From the NCBI GenBank assembly GCA_021817605.1, contig JAKAUN010000015.1, positions 1-64,000 on the forward strand: a stretch of 64,000 bases of DNA, read 5' to 3'. Shown here one piece after another: positions 54,978 through 63,627 of the stretch. A model generated the notes under the pieces. The model searched no databases. It was not told the origin of the DNA and worked only from the letters and a program-made list of their open reading frames with translations. The DNA is from Thermoplasmata archaeon. Lineage in GTDB: Archaea > Thermoplasmatota > Thermoplasmata > Lutacidiplasmatales > UBA184. A program made the translations under genes and the position numbers. Position 1 is the stretch's first letter, and every line of letters begins with the position of its first letter.

Positions 54978-55002
54978 CGACGCGGCCCGCACCGTGACCT
55001 CC

Positions 55003-55013
55003 CCTATAAAAAG
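55003..55013 (-). promoter_or_regulatory. TATA box of the V4R-roadblock operon
   Basis: Minus-strand CTTTTTATAGG, a strong TATA element, lies about 31 nt before ATG 54977 and just after the HAD gene's stop at 55045. Confidence 0.7.
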
Positions 55014-55044
55014 TCCCCCGCCTCGGAAGCGCCCGACGCCCCGG

Positions 55045-55803
55045 CTAGGCCGGCGCGGGGCCCTCCTTCTCCTCGGCGGTCTTCGGCCCGGCGAGCAGCG
55101 TCGCTTCGAGCGAGCCGAGGGCCGCCGTGCGGTCGGTGAGCACGTGCGGCCAAGCGTCGTGGCGGTCGAGAAGGATCCCAAGAAGGCCGGCCCGGTGGGC
55201 GGCGCGCACGTCGCTCCAGAGAAGATCGCCGACAAAGACGCTGCGGGAGGCCGCAGCGCCGAGCCGCTCGACGGCCGCGCGGAACGCCTTGGCCTCGGGC
55301 ACCACCGGTCCGGAAGGCTCGCCCGTGCCGAGGAGGAGCTCCTCGGGGATCCCGGCGCGGTGGAGGAGCCAGCGCGCCGTCTCCGGCGGGAGGTGGGTGA
55401 GGATGCCGACCCGGACGTCCCGGGCACGGAGCATCTCGAGCGCGCCCGCCGCGTCCGAGTAGCGCTCGATCTCGCCGGCGGGATGGAGGAACCTGCGGAC
55501 CACCGCCTGGCTCTCCTCCGCGGGCAGAGGATGGCCGGCGATGGCGTGGAGAGTCGCGGTGAGGTGCTCGTACAGCGCGGCAAGGTCCGCGGGAGGCGCC
55601 TGCCCCGTCAGTCCCTGCCAGCGCCGTCGGTCCCAGGCCCGCAGCCGCGAGCGCAGCGCCGCGGCGACCCGACGCTCGCCGAGCAGCGGGCCCTGCGGCC
55701 TCCAGGCCCACTGCCAGGCGCGCACCGTGTGGAAAGGGACCAGCACGTCGTCCAGGTCGAAGAGGACGGCTTCGACGGGGCGGTCCCCGAAAGTGAGCGT
55801 CAC
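55045..55803 (-). CDS. HAD-superfamily hydrolase
   Basis: A 252-residue HAD phosphohydrolase-like protein. Motif I is VLFDLDDVLVPF (both Asp present), motif II GILTHL (Thr), motif III the Lys in VVPEAKAFRAAVERL, and motif IV VFVGDLLWSDVRAAHRAG. The cap domain is helical (about residues 20-115). The start GTG 55803 is 11 nt after the coiled-coil gene stop. It is unrelated in sequence to the HAD gene at 435-1184. The substrate is unknown. Confidence 0.85.
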   Translation of the reverse strand: MTLTFGDRPVEAVLFDLDDVLVPFHTVRAWQWAWRPQGPLLGERRVAAALRSRLRAWDRRRWQGLTGQAPPADLAALYEHLTATLHAIAGHPLPAEESQAVVRRFLHPAGEIERYSDAAGALEMLRARDVRVGILTHLPPETARWLLHRAGIPEELLLGTGEPSGPVVPEAKAFRAAVERLGAAASRSVFVGDLLWSDVRAAHRAGLLGILLDRHDAWPHVLTDRTAALGSLEATLLAGPKTAEEKEGPAPA

Positions 55804-55814
55804 GCTGCTGGGCC

Positions 55815-56675
55815 CTACGCCCGACCGCTCTTCTGCAGCTCGAGGAGGTCCTCGGTCGAGACCTTCTCGCCCTTCTTGAGGCGGGCCAAGAAGTCCTCCT
55901 CGCGCGGCGGCTCGGCAGCCCACGTCGCCGGCGCCCGGCCGCCCCGGGCCGCGTAGAGGAGCTTCTCGATGTCACGGACCTCCTCGATCGCCGCGATGTG
56001 CTGGCGGTGCGCCTCGTCGGCCTCCGCCTTCACCTCGATGAGGCGCGCCTGGACCTCGTCGGCCTGGCGGCGGAGCTCGTCGCAGCTCTCGTAGAGCGTG
56101 ACCATCGCCTCGTGCTCGAGCTGGGCGTCCTCGGCGAGGTGCCCGACCGCCGCGTGGTGCTTCTCCGCCTCCTCGCGCGCCTGCACGAGGTCGGAGAGGG
56201 CCTTCTCGACCTCCGGGTTGCTGCGCAGCTGCTGGTCGTTCTCGCGGATCGCCGCCTCGAGCCGCTTCATCTCCTCGATGAGCCGCTTCTCCTGCTCGCC
56301 CGTGAGCGCGGTGGTCATGTGGCGGAACTCGAGCTCCTTGAGCTCCTTCTTGAGCCGCCAGACCGGCACGGCCCCCGGCCGCGGGCTCTGCGCCCGGCGC
56401 ATCGCCAGGGTCTTCTCGGTGAGCTCCTCGAGCCGACGGTTCCACTCCTCGCGGAGCTTCTTCTCCTCCCGCACCTCGGTGTTGAGGCTGTCGCGGCGAC
56501 GACGGTGCTCCTGGGCCTCGGAACTTCGTGCCCTCAGCTCGTCCAGGATGCGTCCCCGCTCGTCCGCGGCCTCGCGGGCCTGCGCGTTGAGGCGGTCCCG
56601 TGTCCCCCGCCACTGGTCGGCGCGGACGTTGGATTCCTCGCGCTTTCGTTCGAGCTCTTCGCTCGGGTCGGTCAA
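55815..56675 (-). CDS. Coiled-coil protein of an uncharacterised archaeal family
   Basis: A 286-residue protein, almost wholly charged coiled coil. Long Glu/Arg/Lys heptads run from residue 5 to 240, with a short break at SPRPGAVPVWRLKKELKELEFRHMTTALTGEQE, a segment conserved in archaeal homologues sometimes wrongly labelled phosphoserine phosphatase. The C-terminus has EDFLARLKKGEKVSTEDLLELQKSG. The start is TTG 56675 by the ORF, with a TATA box about 60 nt upstream. It is probably co-transcribed with the HAD gene, which may explain the misannotation. Confidence 0.75.
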   Translation of the reverse strand: MTDPSEELERKREESNVRADQWRGTRDRLNAQAREAADERGRILDELRARSSEAQEHRRRRDSLNTEVREEKKLREEWNRRLEELTEKTLAMRRAQSPRPGAVPVWRLKKELKELEFRHMTTALTGEQEKRLIEEMKRLEAAIRENDQQLRSNPEVEKALSDLVQAREEAEKHHAAVGHLAEDAQLEHEAMVTLYESCDELRRQADEVQARLIEVKAEADEAHRQHIAAIEEVRDIEKLLYAARGGRAPATWAAEPPREEDFLARLKKGEKVSTEDLLELQKSGRA

Positions 56676-56731
56676 ACGGCCACCGATCCGTTCCCCCTCG
56701 GGGGGAGCGGGACGCGTTGAGCAGAGCCTTG

Positions 56732-56742
56732 CGATATAAAGG
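56732..56742 (-). promoter_or_regulatory. TATA box of the coiled-coil-HAD operon
   Basis: Minus-strand CCTTTATATCG is an excellent TATA box. It would give a leader of about 35-40 nt before the TTG start. Confidence 0.7.
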
Positions 56743-56805
56743 CTACGAGCCGGCCGCAGCGAGGGGGCCGGCCCCGAGGGTCCAACGGGTTCCCCTGCCG
56801 CATCA

Positions 56806-56816
56806 CCCTAATATTC
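56806..56816 (+). promoter_or_regulatory. TATA box of the HerA-like gene
   Basis: CCCTAATATTC is centred about 26 nt before the GTG at 56837, so the mRNA is predicted to be leaderless. This placement supports the GTG start over other codons. Confidence 0.65.
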
Positions 56817-56836
56817 GGGGTCCCGGATGAAACGCC

Positions 56837-58285
56837 GTGGAGGAGGTCGGCCGCATCTACGGGGACGTCGGTCTGGGCCAGTTCCACCTCCTGCTCGCCC
56901 GCCCGGTGGAACGGGGCGACTACGTCGCCGTCGAGGACGAGCTCCACGGCAAGGTCCTCTGCCAGCTCGACGACCTTCGTCGGAAGAGCGACCTCGACCT
57001 CGAGCGCGCCGGGGCGCTCGGCAACGGCGAGGCCGGGGCGATCCACGAGAGCCTCCTCGGCGTAGCGCGGATCATCGGCTACCGGGACGCCCAAGGCGTC
57101 GTGAAGTGCCCGACGATCCCGTTCCGGTCGGGGGCCCACGTTTTCCTCGCCGAGGAGGAACTCATCGCCGAGGTCCTCGGCCTCAAGCACCACTCGGCGA
57201 CCGGAGCCTACGTGGGGCTGCTCCGCAACCATTCGCTCAAGGTCGAGCTGGACATCAACCAGCTCGTCCAGCGGCACGTGAGCGTCCTCGCCAAGACCGG
57301 CGGCGGCAAGAGCTACCTCCTCGGCGTCCTCATCGAGGAGCTCCTCCGGCACAAGGTCACCTGCGTCATCATCGACCCGCACGGCGAGTACGGCTCGCTG
57401 CGCTCGCCCGCGGAGAAGTCTCCCGCGCAGGGCCGCTTCGGCGTCGAGCCGCAGGGCTTCGCCCGCCAGATCCACGAGTTCTCGCCCGACCCGTCGCTCA
57501 ACCCGGGAGCGAAGCCGCTCACCTTCTCGCTACGCAACACCGACCCGAGGGAGCTCCTCGTCTTCATGGGCCTCACGAACGTGAAGAACTACCTCGGGCC
57601 GCTCAAGCAGATGCTCGAGGCCGTCGCCGTGGCGAACCCGGAGTACACCGTCCACGACCTCGTCCGCGCGGCCGAGGCGGCCGAAGGGGCCGTCGCCGAG
57701 ACGCTGCGCGAGCGGCTCGAGTACGTCGAGCAGACCCGCCTGCTGGGCCCGGTCGGCACGAGCCTTCACGAGCTGGTCGAGGAGGGCGTCGCGACCCTCG
57801 TGAACCTGCGGGGGGTCGCGCCCGACGTCCAGGAGCTCGTCGTCGCCCGCATCGCCTCGACCCTCTTCGACAACCGCAAGAAGGGCAAGGTCCCACCCCT
57901 CTTCCTCGTCATCGAGGAGGCGCACAACTTCGCCCCTCAGCAGGGGACAGCGACCTGCTCGCGGATCCTCAAGAACATCGCGAGCGAGGGACGCAAGTTC
58001 GGCCTCGGGCTCTGCGCCGTCACGCAGCGGGCAGCCCGCATCGACAAGAGCGTGCTCTCGCAGTGCACGACGCAGCTCATCCTCCAGGTCACCAATCCTC
58101 TCGACCTCAAGGCGATCGCCCAGTCGATCGAGGGGCTCACCGACGGCATGACCCAGATGATCCAGTCGCTTCCCGTCGGCGTCGCCCTCGTCACCGGGGG
58201 CGGCTACCACACCCCGCTGTTCTGCGAGGTCCGCCCCCGCGCGAGCCGCCACGGCGGGGAGAGCGTCCAGATCGTCGCGGCGTAG
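56837..58285 (+). CDS. HerA-like hexameric DNA translocase/ATPase
   Basis: A 482-residue HerA/FtsK-superfamily ATPase. An N-terminal HAS-barrel-like domain (about residues 1-95) precedes Walker A LAKTGGGKSYLLGVLIEE near residue 155; Walker B is FLVIEEAHNFAP and the arginine-finger region is GLGLCAVTQRAARIDKSVLSQ. HerA works with NurA in end resection, but here no nurA, rad50 or mre11 is adjacent, so it may be a HerA paralogue. It starts at GTG 56837. It is convergent with the aminopeptidase. Confidence 0.88.
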   Translation: MEEVGRIYGDVGLGQFHLLLARPVERGDYVAVEDELHGKVLCQLDDLRRKSDLDLERAGALGNGEAGAIHESLLGVARIIGYRDAQGVVKCPTIPFRSGAHVFLAEEELIAEVLGLKHHSATGAYVGLLRNHSLKVELDINQLVQRHVSVLAKTGGGKSYLLGVLIEELLRHKVTCVIIDPHGEYGSLRSPAEKSPAQGRFGVEPQGFARQIHEFSPDPSLNPGAKPLTFSLRNTDPRELLVFMGLTNVKNYLGPLKQMLEAVAVANPEYTVHDLVRAAEAAEGAVAETLRERLEYVEQTRLLGPVGTSLHELVEEGVATLVNLRGVAPDVQELVVARIASTLFDNRKKGKVPPLFLVIEEAHNFAPQQGTATCSRILKNIASEGRKFGLGLCAVTQRAARIDKSVLSQCTTQLILQVTNPLDLKAIAQSIEGLTDGMTQMIQSLPVGVALVTGGGYHTPLFCEVRPRASRHGGESVQIVAA

Positions 58286-58334
58286 CGACCGAGCGCGAGG
58301 GCGGCGCCGGCGGTCCCGGCCCCTTAGGGCCGGT

Positions 58335-59861
58335 CTACGCGGTGCCGAGGCTCTGGAGGTAGCGCGTCAGGAGCCGCACGCCGAAGGCGGTGGCGCCGGG
58401 GTTCATGTACGCCGGCTGGAACTTGCGCGTCGTCACCGTCGTGTAGGCCGGCCCGGCGATGTCGAGGTGGGCCCACGGCACGGGGGTGACGAACGTCTCG
58501 AGGAACGCGGCGGCGGTGAGCATGCCTGCGACACGGATCTCGGTCGAGTTGCGCACGTCGGCGACCTCGCTCTTCACGAGCTCGCGATGGTAGTCGGTGA
58601 GCGGCATCCGCCAGACCGGCTCGCCGGTCTGGGCCGACGCCGCCAGGAGCCCCTCGGCCAGGGCGTCGTCGGTGCTCACGAGGCCGGCCGTGTCGTCACC
58701 GAGCGCGATGACTTCGGCTCCCGTCAGGGTGGCGAGGTCGATGACGGCATCCGGGCGGTACTTCTGCACGACGTAGCCGAGCCCGTCGGAGAGGACGACC
58801 CGGCCTTCGGCATCGGTGTTGAGGATCTCGATGGTCTTGCCGTTGAACGTCCGCACGACGTCCCCCGGACGGTAGGCGTGGCCGCTCGGAAGGTTCTCCG
58901 CACAGCAGAGAACCCCCACCACCCGCGTCGCCACCTTGAGGAGAGCGGCGGCCCGGAGGATGCCGAGGACCGCCACCGCCCCGGACTTGTCGAACTTCAT
59001 GTTCGCCATCTCGGCGGCGGGCTTGATCGAGATGCCTCCCGAGTCGAAGGTGATCCCCTTGCCGACCACCGCGACGGTCCGGCCCCGGCGGCCGTCCCCG
59101 GGATACTCGATCGTGATCATCCGTGGCGGGTGGACGGAGCCGCCGCCGACGGCGAGGATCCCCCCGCAGTGCATTTGCGCGAGGGCCTTCTCGTCGAAGA
59201 CCGTCACCTTGAGGCCGAACTCCTTGCCCAGAGCCCGTGCCTCCTCGGCGAGCCGCTCGGGGGTCGCGGTGTCGGCGGGAAGGTTGGCGATCTCCCGCGT
59301 CCAGAGGACGTTCTCGCAGAGGAGGGCCTCGGTCTCGACCTCCCGCTTGAGCGTGCGCTCCTCGCGCGAGAGCTCCTCGCCGAGGTGGAGGGCGACCTCC
59401 TCCACGTTGCCTTCCCCGGAGGTCTTGTACTTGACGAACTGGTAGGCGCCGAGCACGGCCCCGTCGACGAGGGCTCGGCCCGCTACGGCGGCGTCGATCG
59501 ACCCGGCGACGAACGTGGGAAGGCGGAAAGAGAGCGTGCGCGCGGCCTTGCCGCGAAGGGCCCGCACGACCTCCGCCGAGGCGCGGCGGAGCCTCTCGGC
59601 GGTCAGCGCCCCCCGGGGGCCCAGCCCCACGATCGCGAGGCGGCCGGCGCTTCCCCCACGGTGGAAGACGGTGAGCTCCTTGGCCTTTCCCTTGATCTCG
59701 TGACGGTTCCAGGCGGCGCTGAGCGCCCCGTCCAGCGCCTTGTCCTCGCGGGCGAGCGACTCCGGGAGCGCCTGCTCCGAGCCTTCGCGTTCGAACAGGC
59801 CGCTCGCGACGACGTCGACGTGCGTGTCGACCGCGTCGCGCCGCTCGACCCCGACCTTCAT
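58335..59861 (-). CDS. Leucyl aminopeptidase (peptidase family M17)
   Basis: A 508-residue cytosolic dizinc exopeptidase that releases N-terminal residues. Metal and catalytic motifs are GKGITFDSGGISIKP and NTDAEGRVVLSDGL, with the Lys and Arg in these expected. The N-terminal third is the macro-like domain. I start it at ATG 59861; upstream residues of the ORF belong to the sepF region. It is encoded 13 nt after sepF and may share its transcript. Confidence 0.95.
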   Translation of the reverse strand: MKVGVERRDAVDTHVDVVASGLFEREGSEQALPESLAREDKALDGALSAAWNRHEIKGKAKELTVFHRGGSAGRLAIVGLGPRGALTAERLRRASAEVVRALRGKAARTLSFRLPTFVAGSIDAAVAGRALVDGAVLGAYQFVKYKTSGEGNVEEVALHLGEELSREERTLKREVETEALLCENVLWTREIANLPADTATPERLAEEARALGKEFGLKVTVFDEKALAQMHCGGILAVGGGSVHPPRMITIEYPGDGRRGRTVAVVGKGITFDSGGISIKPAAEMANMKFDKSGAVAVLGILRAAALLKVATRVVGVLCCAENLPSGHAYRPGDVVRTFNGKTIEILNTDAEGRVVLSDGLGYVVQKYRPDAVIDLATLTGAEVIALGDDTAGLVSTDDALAEGLLAASAQTGEPVWRMPLTDYHRELVKSEVADVRNSTEIRVAGMLTAAAFLETFVTPVPWAHLDIAGPAYTTVTTRKFQPAYMNPGATAFGVRLLTRYLQSLGTA

Positions 59862-59874
59862 CGGGTCCGCCGGA

Positions 59875-60255
59875 CTAGAACGAGGGCCGGACTTTCTGTC
59901 GGTCGATGCGGATCCCCGCCGGGGTGACGGCGAGGAGGTTCTTCGCGATGCCGGCAACGTCGCCTCCCGTATCCTTCGCGACGTTCTTGAGGTCGACGCT
60001 CATACGCTTGACCGCCATCTGATCGTTCGCGATCGACGTGTAGTCGAGAAGCACGATGTCTCCCTGGTAGGCGTACTTGGAGACGGTGTGGAGGTCCTCG
60101 AACCTCAGGATCTCGGCCAGCCGGACGGTGCCGCGCGCGCCCGCGAGCGCCCCGGCCTCGTCCTCGAACTGCATGGCGCCGAGGTCGAGGAACGACCCCT
60201 CTTCGAGCGTGTCCGAACCGTGGTGCCGCCTGAGGATCCCGCCTTTCTTCATCAT
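59875..60255 (-). CDS. sepF: Cell division protein SepF (archaeal)
   Basis: A 126-residue SepF/DUF552 protein. An N-terminal stretch may bind the membrane (GGILRRHHG), followed by the folded core: GDIVLLDYTSIANDQMAVKRMSVDLKNVAKDTGGDVAGIAKNLLAVTPAGIRID. Archaeal SepF anchors FtsZ to the membrane. A TATA-like GGCTTAAGAAG lies 45 nt upstream. The ATGs at 60255 and 60252 are both possible. No ftsZ is in the window. Confidence 0.9.
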   Translation of the reverse strand: MMKKGGILRRHHGSDTLEEGSFLDLGAMQFEDEAGALAGARGTVRLAEILRFEDLHTVSKYAYQGDIVLLDYTSIANDQMAVKRMSVDLKNVAKDTGGDVAGIAKNLLAVTPAGIRIDRQKVRPSF

Positions 60256-60294
60256 GGAGGAGTGCCCCCGTTCGCACCGCTCGACGGCGGGGTC

Positions 60295-60305
60295 GCTTCT
60301 TAAGC
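60295..60305 (-). promoter_or_regulatory. TATA box of sepF
   Basis: Minus-strand GGCTTAAGAAG is centred about 45 nt before the ATG, just at the end of the NMD3 gene. It predicts a leader of about 20 nt. Confidence 0.5.
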
Positions 60306-61094
60306 CTATGGCTCGAGAGGACCGGCGTCTCCCCTCGGAGCCGGCGACCGCCGTCCCGCCGGTGTGAGGCCGGGGAACCTGAGGCAGAAGGTCACGCGGT
60401 AGACATCCTGGCCGTTCTTCCGGCCGAAGAGGCTCGCCGATTCGGTGACCTCCGCCTCGAAGCGCGAGCGCGCGAGGCGGGCGAGCCCGCGTGCGGCCAG
60501 CGTGTCGCTGCAGTAGACGTCAAAGCCCTCGGGCAGCTCTTCGCTCCAGGAGACGGCGCGGCGCACGTCGGCGCGCGCCTCGCCGAGGAGCGTCTCCCAG
60601 CGCTGGGCGAGTCGCTCCTTGAGCTCGCGGGGCCGCTTGGTCCGCGGCCCGGCCGCCCCCCTCAGCTGGAGGATGGCGGTGTAGTAGTGGCCGCTCTTGC
60701 GTCCGCACGTGGTGCAGGTCTGCGCCGTCAGACGGACCGAGAGCGGCACCTCCACGGTCCGCTCGACGCCGCGGAAGACGATCCTCGCCCGGCCGACCAT
60801 CTCGCGGACGGTCGGACCGGCCAGGCGCTCCTCCCAACGGACCTCGCGCAAGCCGACCTCCGGATGGATGCGGAGGAACGGGGCCAGGTCCTCGGCCGAG
60901 AGAGCTGTCGGGGCGCCGAACCGCTCCCATCGCGCTCCCACGCGTCGGGCCCCGCACTGGGGGCAGAGGACGACCTCCCCGCGCTGGGGGGCGTCCACGA
61001 GCACGGTCCGGTCCGCCGCGCACTCCGCGCAGACCCCGTCGACGAGCTCGCGGCCGGTGCGGCCGCAGACGACGCAGAACTCCTCCGATCCCAC
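60306..61094 (-). CDS. NMD3-related protein
   Basis: A 262-residue archaeal NMD3 homologue, related to the 60S export adaptor and probably acting in ribosome assembly or tRNA/ribosome quality control. N-terminal zinc modules: CVVCGRTGRELVDGVCAEC, CPQCGARRVG and later CTTCGRKSGHYYTAILQLRG. The C-terminal region GFDVYCSDTLAARGLARL ... VTESASLFGRKNGQDVYRVTFCLRFP is diagnostic. It starts at ATG 61094, 18 nt after the DUF424 stop, an arrangement that is common in archaea. Confidence 0.92.
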   Translation of the reverse strand: MGSEEFCVVCGRTGRELVDGVCAECAADRTVLVDAPQRGEVVLCPQCGARRVGARWERFGAPTALSAEDLAPFLRIHPEVGLREVRWEERLAGPTVREMVGRARIVFRGVERTVEVPLSVRLTAQTCTTCGRKSGHYYTAILQLRGAAGPRTKRPRELKERLAQRWETLLGEARADVRRAVSWSEELPEGFDVYCSDTLAARGLARLARSRFEAEVTESASLFGRKNGQDVYRVTFCLRFPGLTPAGRRSPAPRGDAGPLEP

Positions 61095-61112
61095 CCTACG
61101 CTCCTCGGGAGG

Positions 61113-61409
61113 TCATCCCGGCATGGCGAAGATCTCGGCGTGGGGGACCCCCCCGAGGGTCGTCGTTCCTCCGCGCTGGATGTGACCGCCCTCCTCGGCG
61201 ATCTTGAGGACGCGGGGCCCGAGGAGGTTGGCGACCGTCGCGCGCTCGAGGGCCCAGAGAAGCTCCTCCTTCGAGACCCGACGCTCGCCGTAGAAATGGC
61301 TCGATACCGTCACGGTGCCTCCCTGGGAGCCCACGGGGAGCTTGCGGCCGAGCAGCTCGGCGTCGCACGCGGCCACGACGAACTCGGCGCGGACCTTGTG
61401 GATCCGCAT
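61113..61409 (-). CDS. DUF424 family protein
   Basis: A 98-residue protein of the archaeal DUF424 family. EFVVAACDAELLGRKLP ... VSSHFYGERRVSKEELLWALERATVANLLGPRVLKIAEEGG is characteristic. The function is unknown; the neighbouring NMD3 gene suggests a ribosome-linked role. I start it at ATG 61409, which fits the family N-terminus, although the TATA box at about 61490 lies 80 nt upstream and leaves room for a longer GTG start (VADEGNGGTNDGVVMRIHK). Confidence 0.87.
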   Translation of the reverse strand: MRIHKVRAEFVVAACDAELLGRKLPVGSQGGTVTVSSHFYGERRVSKEELLWALERATVANLLGPRVLKIAEEGGHIQRGGTTTLGGVPHAEIFAMPG

Positions 61410-61483
61410 CACGACGCCGTCGTTCGTCCCCCCGTTCCCCTCGTCGGCCACCAAGGCGGTCCCGGTTTCCGAAGGCGGCGACG

Positions 61484-61495
61484 GGCATATATGGG
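61484..61495 (-). promoter_or_regulatory. TATA box of the DUF424-nmd3 pair
   Basis: Minus-strand CCCATATATGCC is a strong TATA-like element 22 nt after the MCM stop codon. Confidence 0.6.
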
Positions 61496-61516
61496 CGTCC
61501 GAGGGGGGCCGGCGGC

Positions 61517-63619
61517 TCAGAATCGGGTCAGCTGGAACTGGTCGGTCCTCGCCTCGTAGACCTCGCCCTGGTTGATGAGCGAGGAGAGGAGCGCCTCGGC
61601 GCGGTTGCGCGCGATCCCCTTCTTCTCCACGGCGGTCACGAACTCCTCCCGCGAGAAGTGCCCGCCGGGACCGGCCTGGAGCTCGTGCATGGTGGCGCGG
61701 GCGGTCTCGAACTGCTCCCGCTGGTGGTGGCTCGTGCCGGTCTGGGTGATGTCGATGTCGATCCGGCCGTCGGAGGTCATCGCGACGCGGGTGAGGTAGT
61801 TCTCCATGATGCGTACGGCACGCTGCGCGTCCTCGGGGCGGACGACCTCCGAGAGGCGGGCACGGGCCGCCGCCTCGCTCATCCGGACGAGCGCCTCGAG
61901 CTGTCGGGCAGTGATCGGTACCGGAGCGTTCGGGTCCTCTCCCTGGCGACGGACCCTCACGTAGAAGTCCTCCATGACACTGAGCGACTCCTCCGAGAGC
62001 CGGGGGCGGACCCGCCGGCGCGCGTAGGCGATGTACTTCTTGAGCAGGTCCGGCGCGAACGGCGGGTGCACTTCCTCCGGGGAGTAGCCGCCGTCCTCGC
62101 GATGGGAGGCGAGGATCCTGCCCGCAAGGTGCCGGTCGCGGTTCTGGTCGGGCTGGTCGCGGATGGAGAAGATGACGTCGAACCGCGAGAGCAGCGTGGG
62201 AGGAAGGTCGATCTGCTCGGAGATCGACCGGTCGTTGGTGAAGCGGCCGAGCTTCGGGTTCGCCGCGGCGAGGACCGGGCAGCGGGCGTTCAGCGTCGAG
62301 GTGATGCCCGCCTTGGCGATCGAGACGGTCTGCTGCTCGAGGGCCTCGTGCATCGCCGAGCGGTCCTCGCTCGTCATCTTGTCGAGCTCGTCGATGACCG
62401 CCATCCCGCCGTCGGCGAGCACGAGCATGCCGGCCTCGAGCGCCCAGCGCCCTCCGGCGAAATCGTCCTTGACCGCGGCGGCGGTGAGGCCCGCGGCGGT
62501 CGCCCCCTTGCCGCTCGTGTAGATCCCCCGCGGCGCCACGCCCGCCACGTAGCGCAACAGCTGGCTCTTCGCCACCCCCGGGTCGCCGACCAGGAGGACA
62601 TGGATGTCGCCGCGGACCCGGATGCCGTCGGCATGCGTCTTCATGACGCCGCCGAAGAGCTGCAGCGCGATCGCCTCCTTCTCCTGCTCCATCCCCTTGA
62701 TGGTCGGGGCGAGGGAGAGCACGATCTTGTCGACGACGGTGGGGTCGTCGCGGAACGTCTCGAACAGCGCGGCCTCTTCCGGAGCGACCTCGATCTCGCT
62801 GTACTCGAGGCTCTTCGACTCGAAGGAGAGACCCACCAGCATCACGTCGAAGGTGGTGTTGCGCACCACCCCGCCCCGCGACGCCGTCGCCCGCTGGAAG
62901 CTCTTGAGGACCCCGTTGAGGACGACACGGTTGCCCGGCAGCACCCGGCCCGTGAGGTCCTCGGTCAGGAGGACGGAGAGGCCCTGCGGGTGGGCGCCGT
63001 GCTTGAGCGACTCGGGATGCTCCTGCACCTCGATCCGCTGGGCGTCGACATAGGTCGACTCCTCGGCAACCAGGCGAAAGCGCGTCCGTCCGAGGGTCTT
63101 GCCGCAGCCTCCCTGCGCCTCGGGGCACTCGAGCGGCTCGCGAAAGACGAGAGAGGACTCGTCCTGCGGCTCGTGGAACTTCACGCGGCAGGCGACGCAC
63201 TCGAAGACGGCGTCGCGGATCTGCGGACGGACCTCGGTCACGCGGCGGACGATCCCGTCCACGGCGACCAGCCGGTTGAGGTCGGTCTCGCGGATCGCCC
63301 GGACGAGACGGTGCGAGGTTGGGGGAAGGTCGATCACACGCAGGCGGAGCCCTTCGGCCTCCGGCCCGGCGACCGGCAGGAGGTCACGCATCGCGCGGAC
63401 CCCCGCGTCGACGAGCTCCTCGGGACGGTCGAGAAGGAGGTCGGCGAGGTGGGTGTCGCTCCCGTCGATGGTCGTGAACGATATCTCGAGCGAGCGCTCC
63501 TCGGGGAACCGGTCGAAGATCTGCAGGATCCTCGGACGGAGACCGGCCTCCTCGAGGACGGCGCTCCAGCGGCTCTGCAGCTCGGGCGGGGCGGGGAGCG
63601 ACCTGCGTGCCGCGACCAT
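61517..63619 (-). CDS. mcm: Replicative helicase MCM
   Basis: A 700-residue MCM. The N-terminal domain has the zinc motif CVACRVKFHEP...CPEAQGGC. The AAA+ core: Walker A LVGDPGVAKSQLLRY, Walker B VIDELDKM, arginine finger LLSRFDVIF. A C-terminal winged helix follows (HFSREEFVTAVEKKGIARNRAEALLSSLINQG). There is no intein and the length is usual. I start it at ATG 63619, 8 nt after the aspS stop; the ORF-track extension belongs to the aspS region. Confidence 0.97.
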   Translation of the reverse strand: MVAARRSLPAPPELQSRWSAVLEEAGLRPRILQIFDRFPEERSLEISFTTIDGSDTHLADLLLDRPEELVDAGVRAMRDLLPVAGPEAEGLRLRVIDLPPTSHRLVRAIRETDLNRLVAVDGIVRRVTEVRPQIRDAVFECVACRVKFHEPQDESSLVFREPLECPEAQGGCGKTLGRTRFRLVAEESTYVDAQRIEVQEHPESLKHGAHPQGLSVLLTEDLTGRVLPGNRVVLNGVLKSFQRATASRGGVVRNTTFDVMLVGLSFESKSLEYSEIEVAPEEAALFETFRDDPTVVDKIVLSLAPTIKGMEQEKEAIALQLFGGVMKTHADGIRVRGDIHVLLVGDPGVAKSQLLRYVAGVAPRGIYTSGKGATAAGLTAAAVKDDFAGGRWALEAGMLVLADGGMAVIDELDKMTSEDRSAMHEALEQQTVSIAKAGITSTLNARCPVLAAANPKLGRFTNDRSISEQIDLPPTLLSRFDVIFSIRDQPDQNRDRHLAGRILASHREDGGYSPEEVHPPFAPDLLKKYIAYARRRVRPRLSEESLSVMEDFYVRVRRQGEDPNAPVPITARQLEALVRMSEAAARARLSEVVRPEDAQRAVRIMENYLTRVAMTSDGRIDIDITQTGTSHHQREQFETARATMHELQAGPGGHFSREEFVTAVEKKGIARNRAEALLSSLINQGEVYEARTDQFQLTRF

Positions 63620-63627
63620 CCGTCCCC

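Noticed and set aside
55815-56675. Annotation of the coiled-coil gene as phosphoserine phosphatase
   Set aside because: The protein has no HAD motifs; it is a long coiled coil. The phosphatase-like protein is the next gene.
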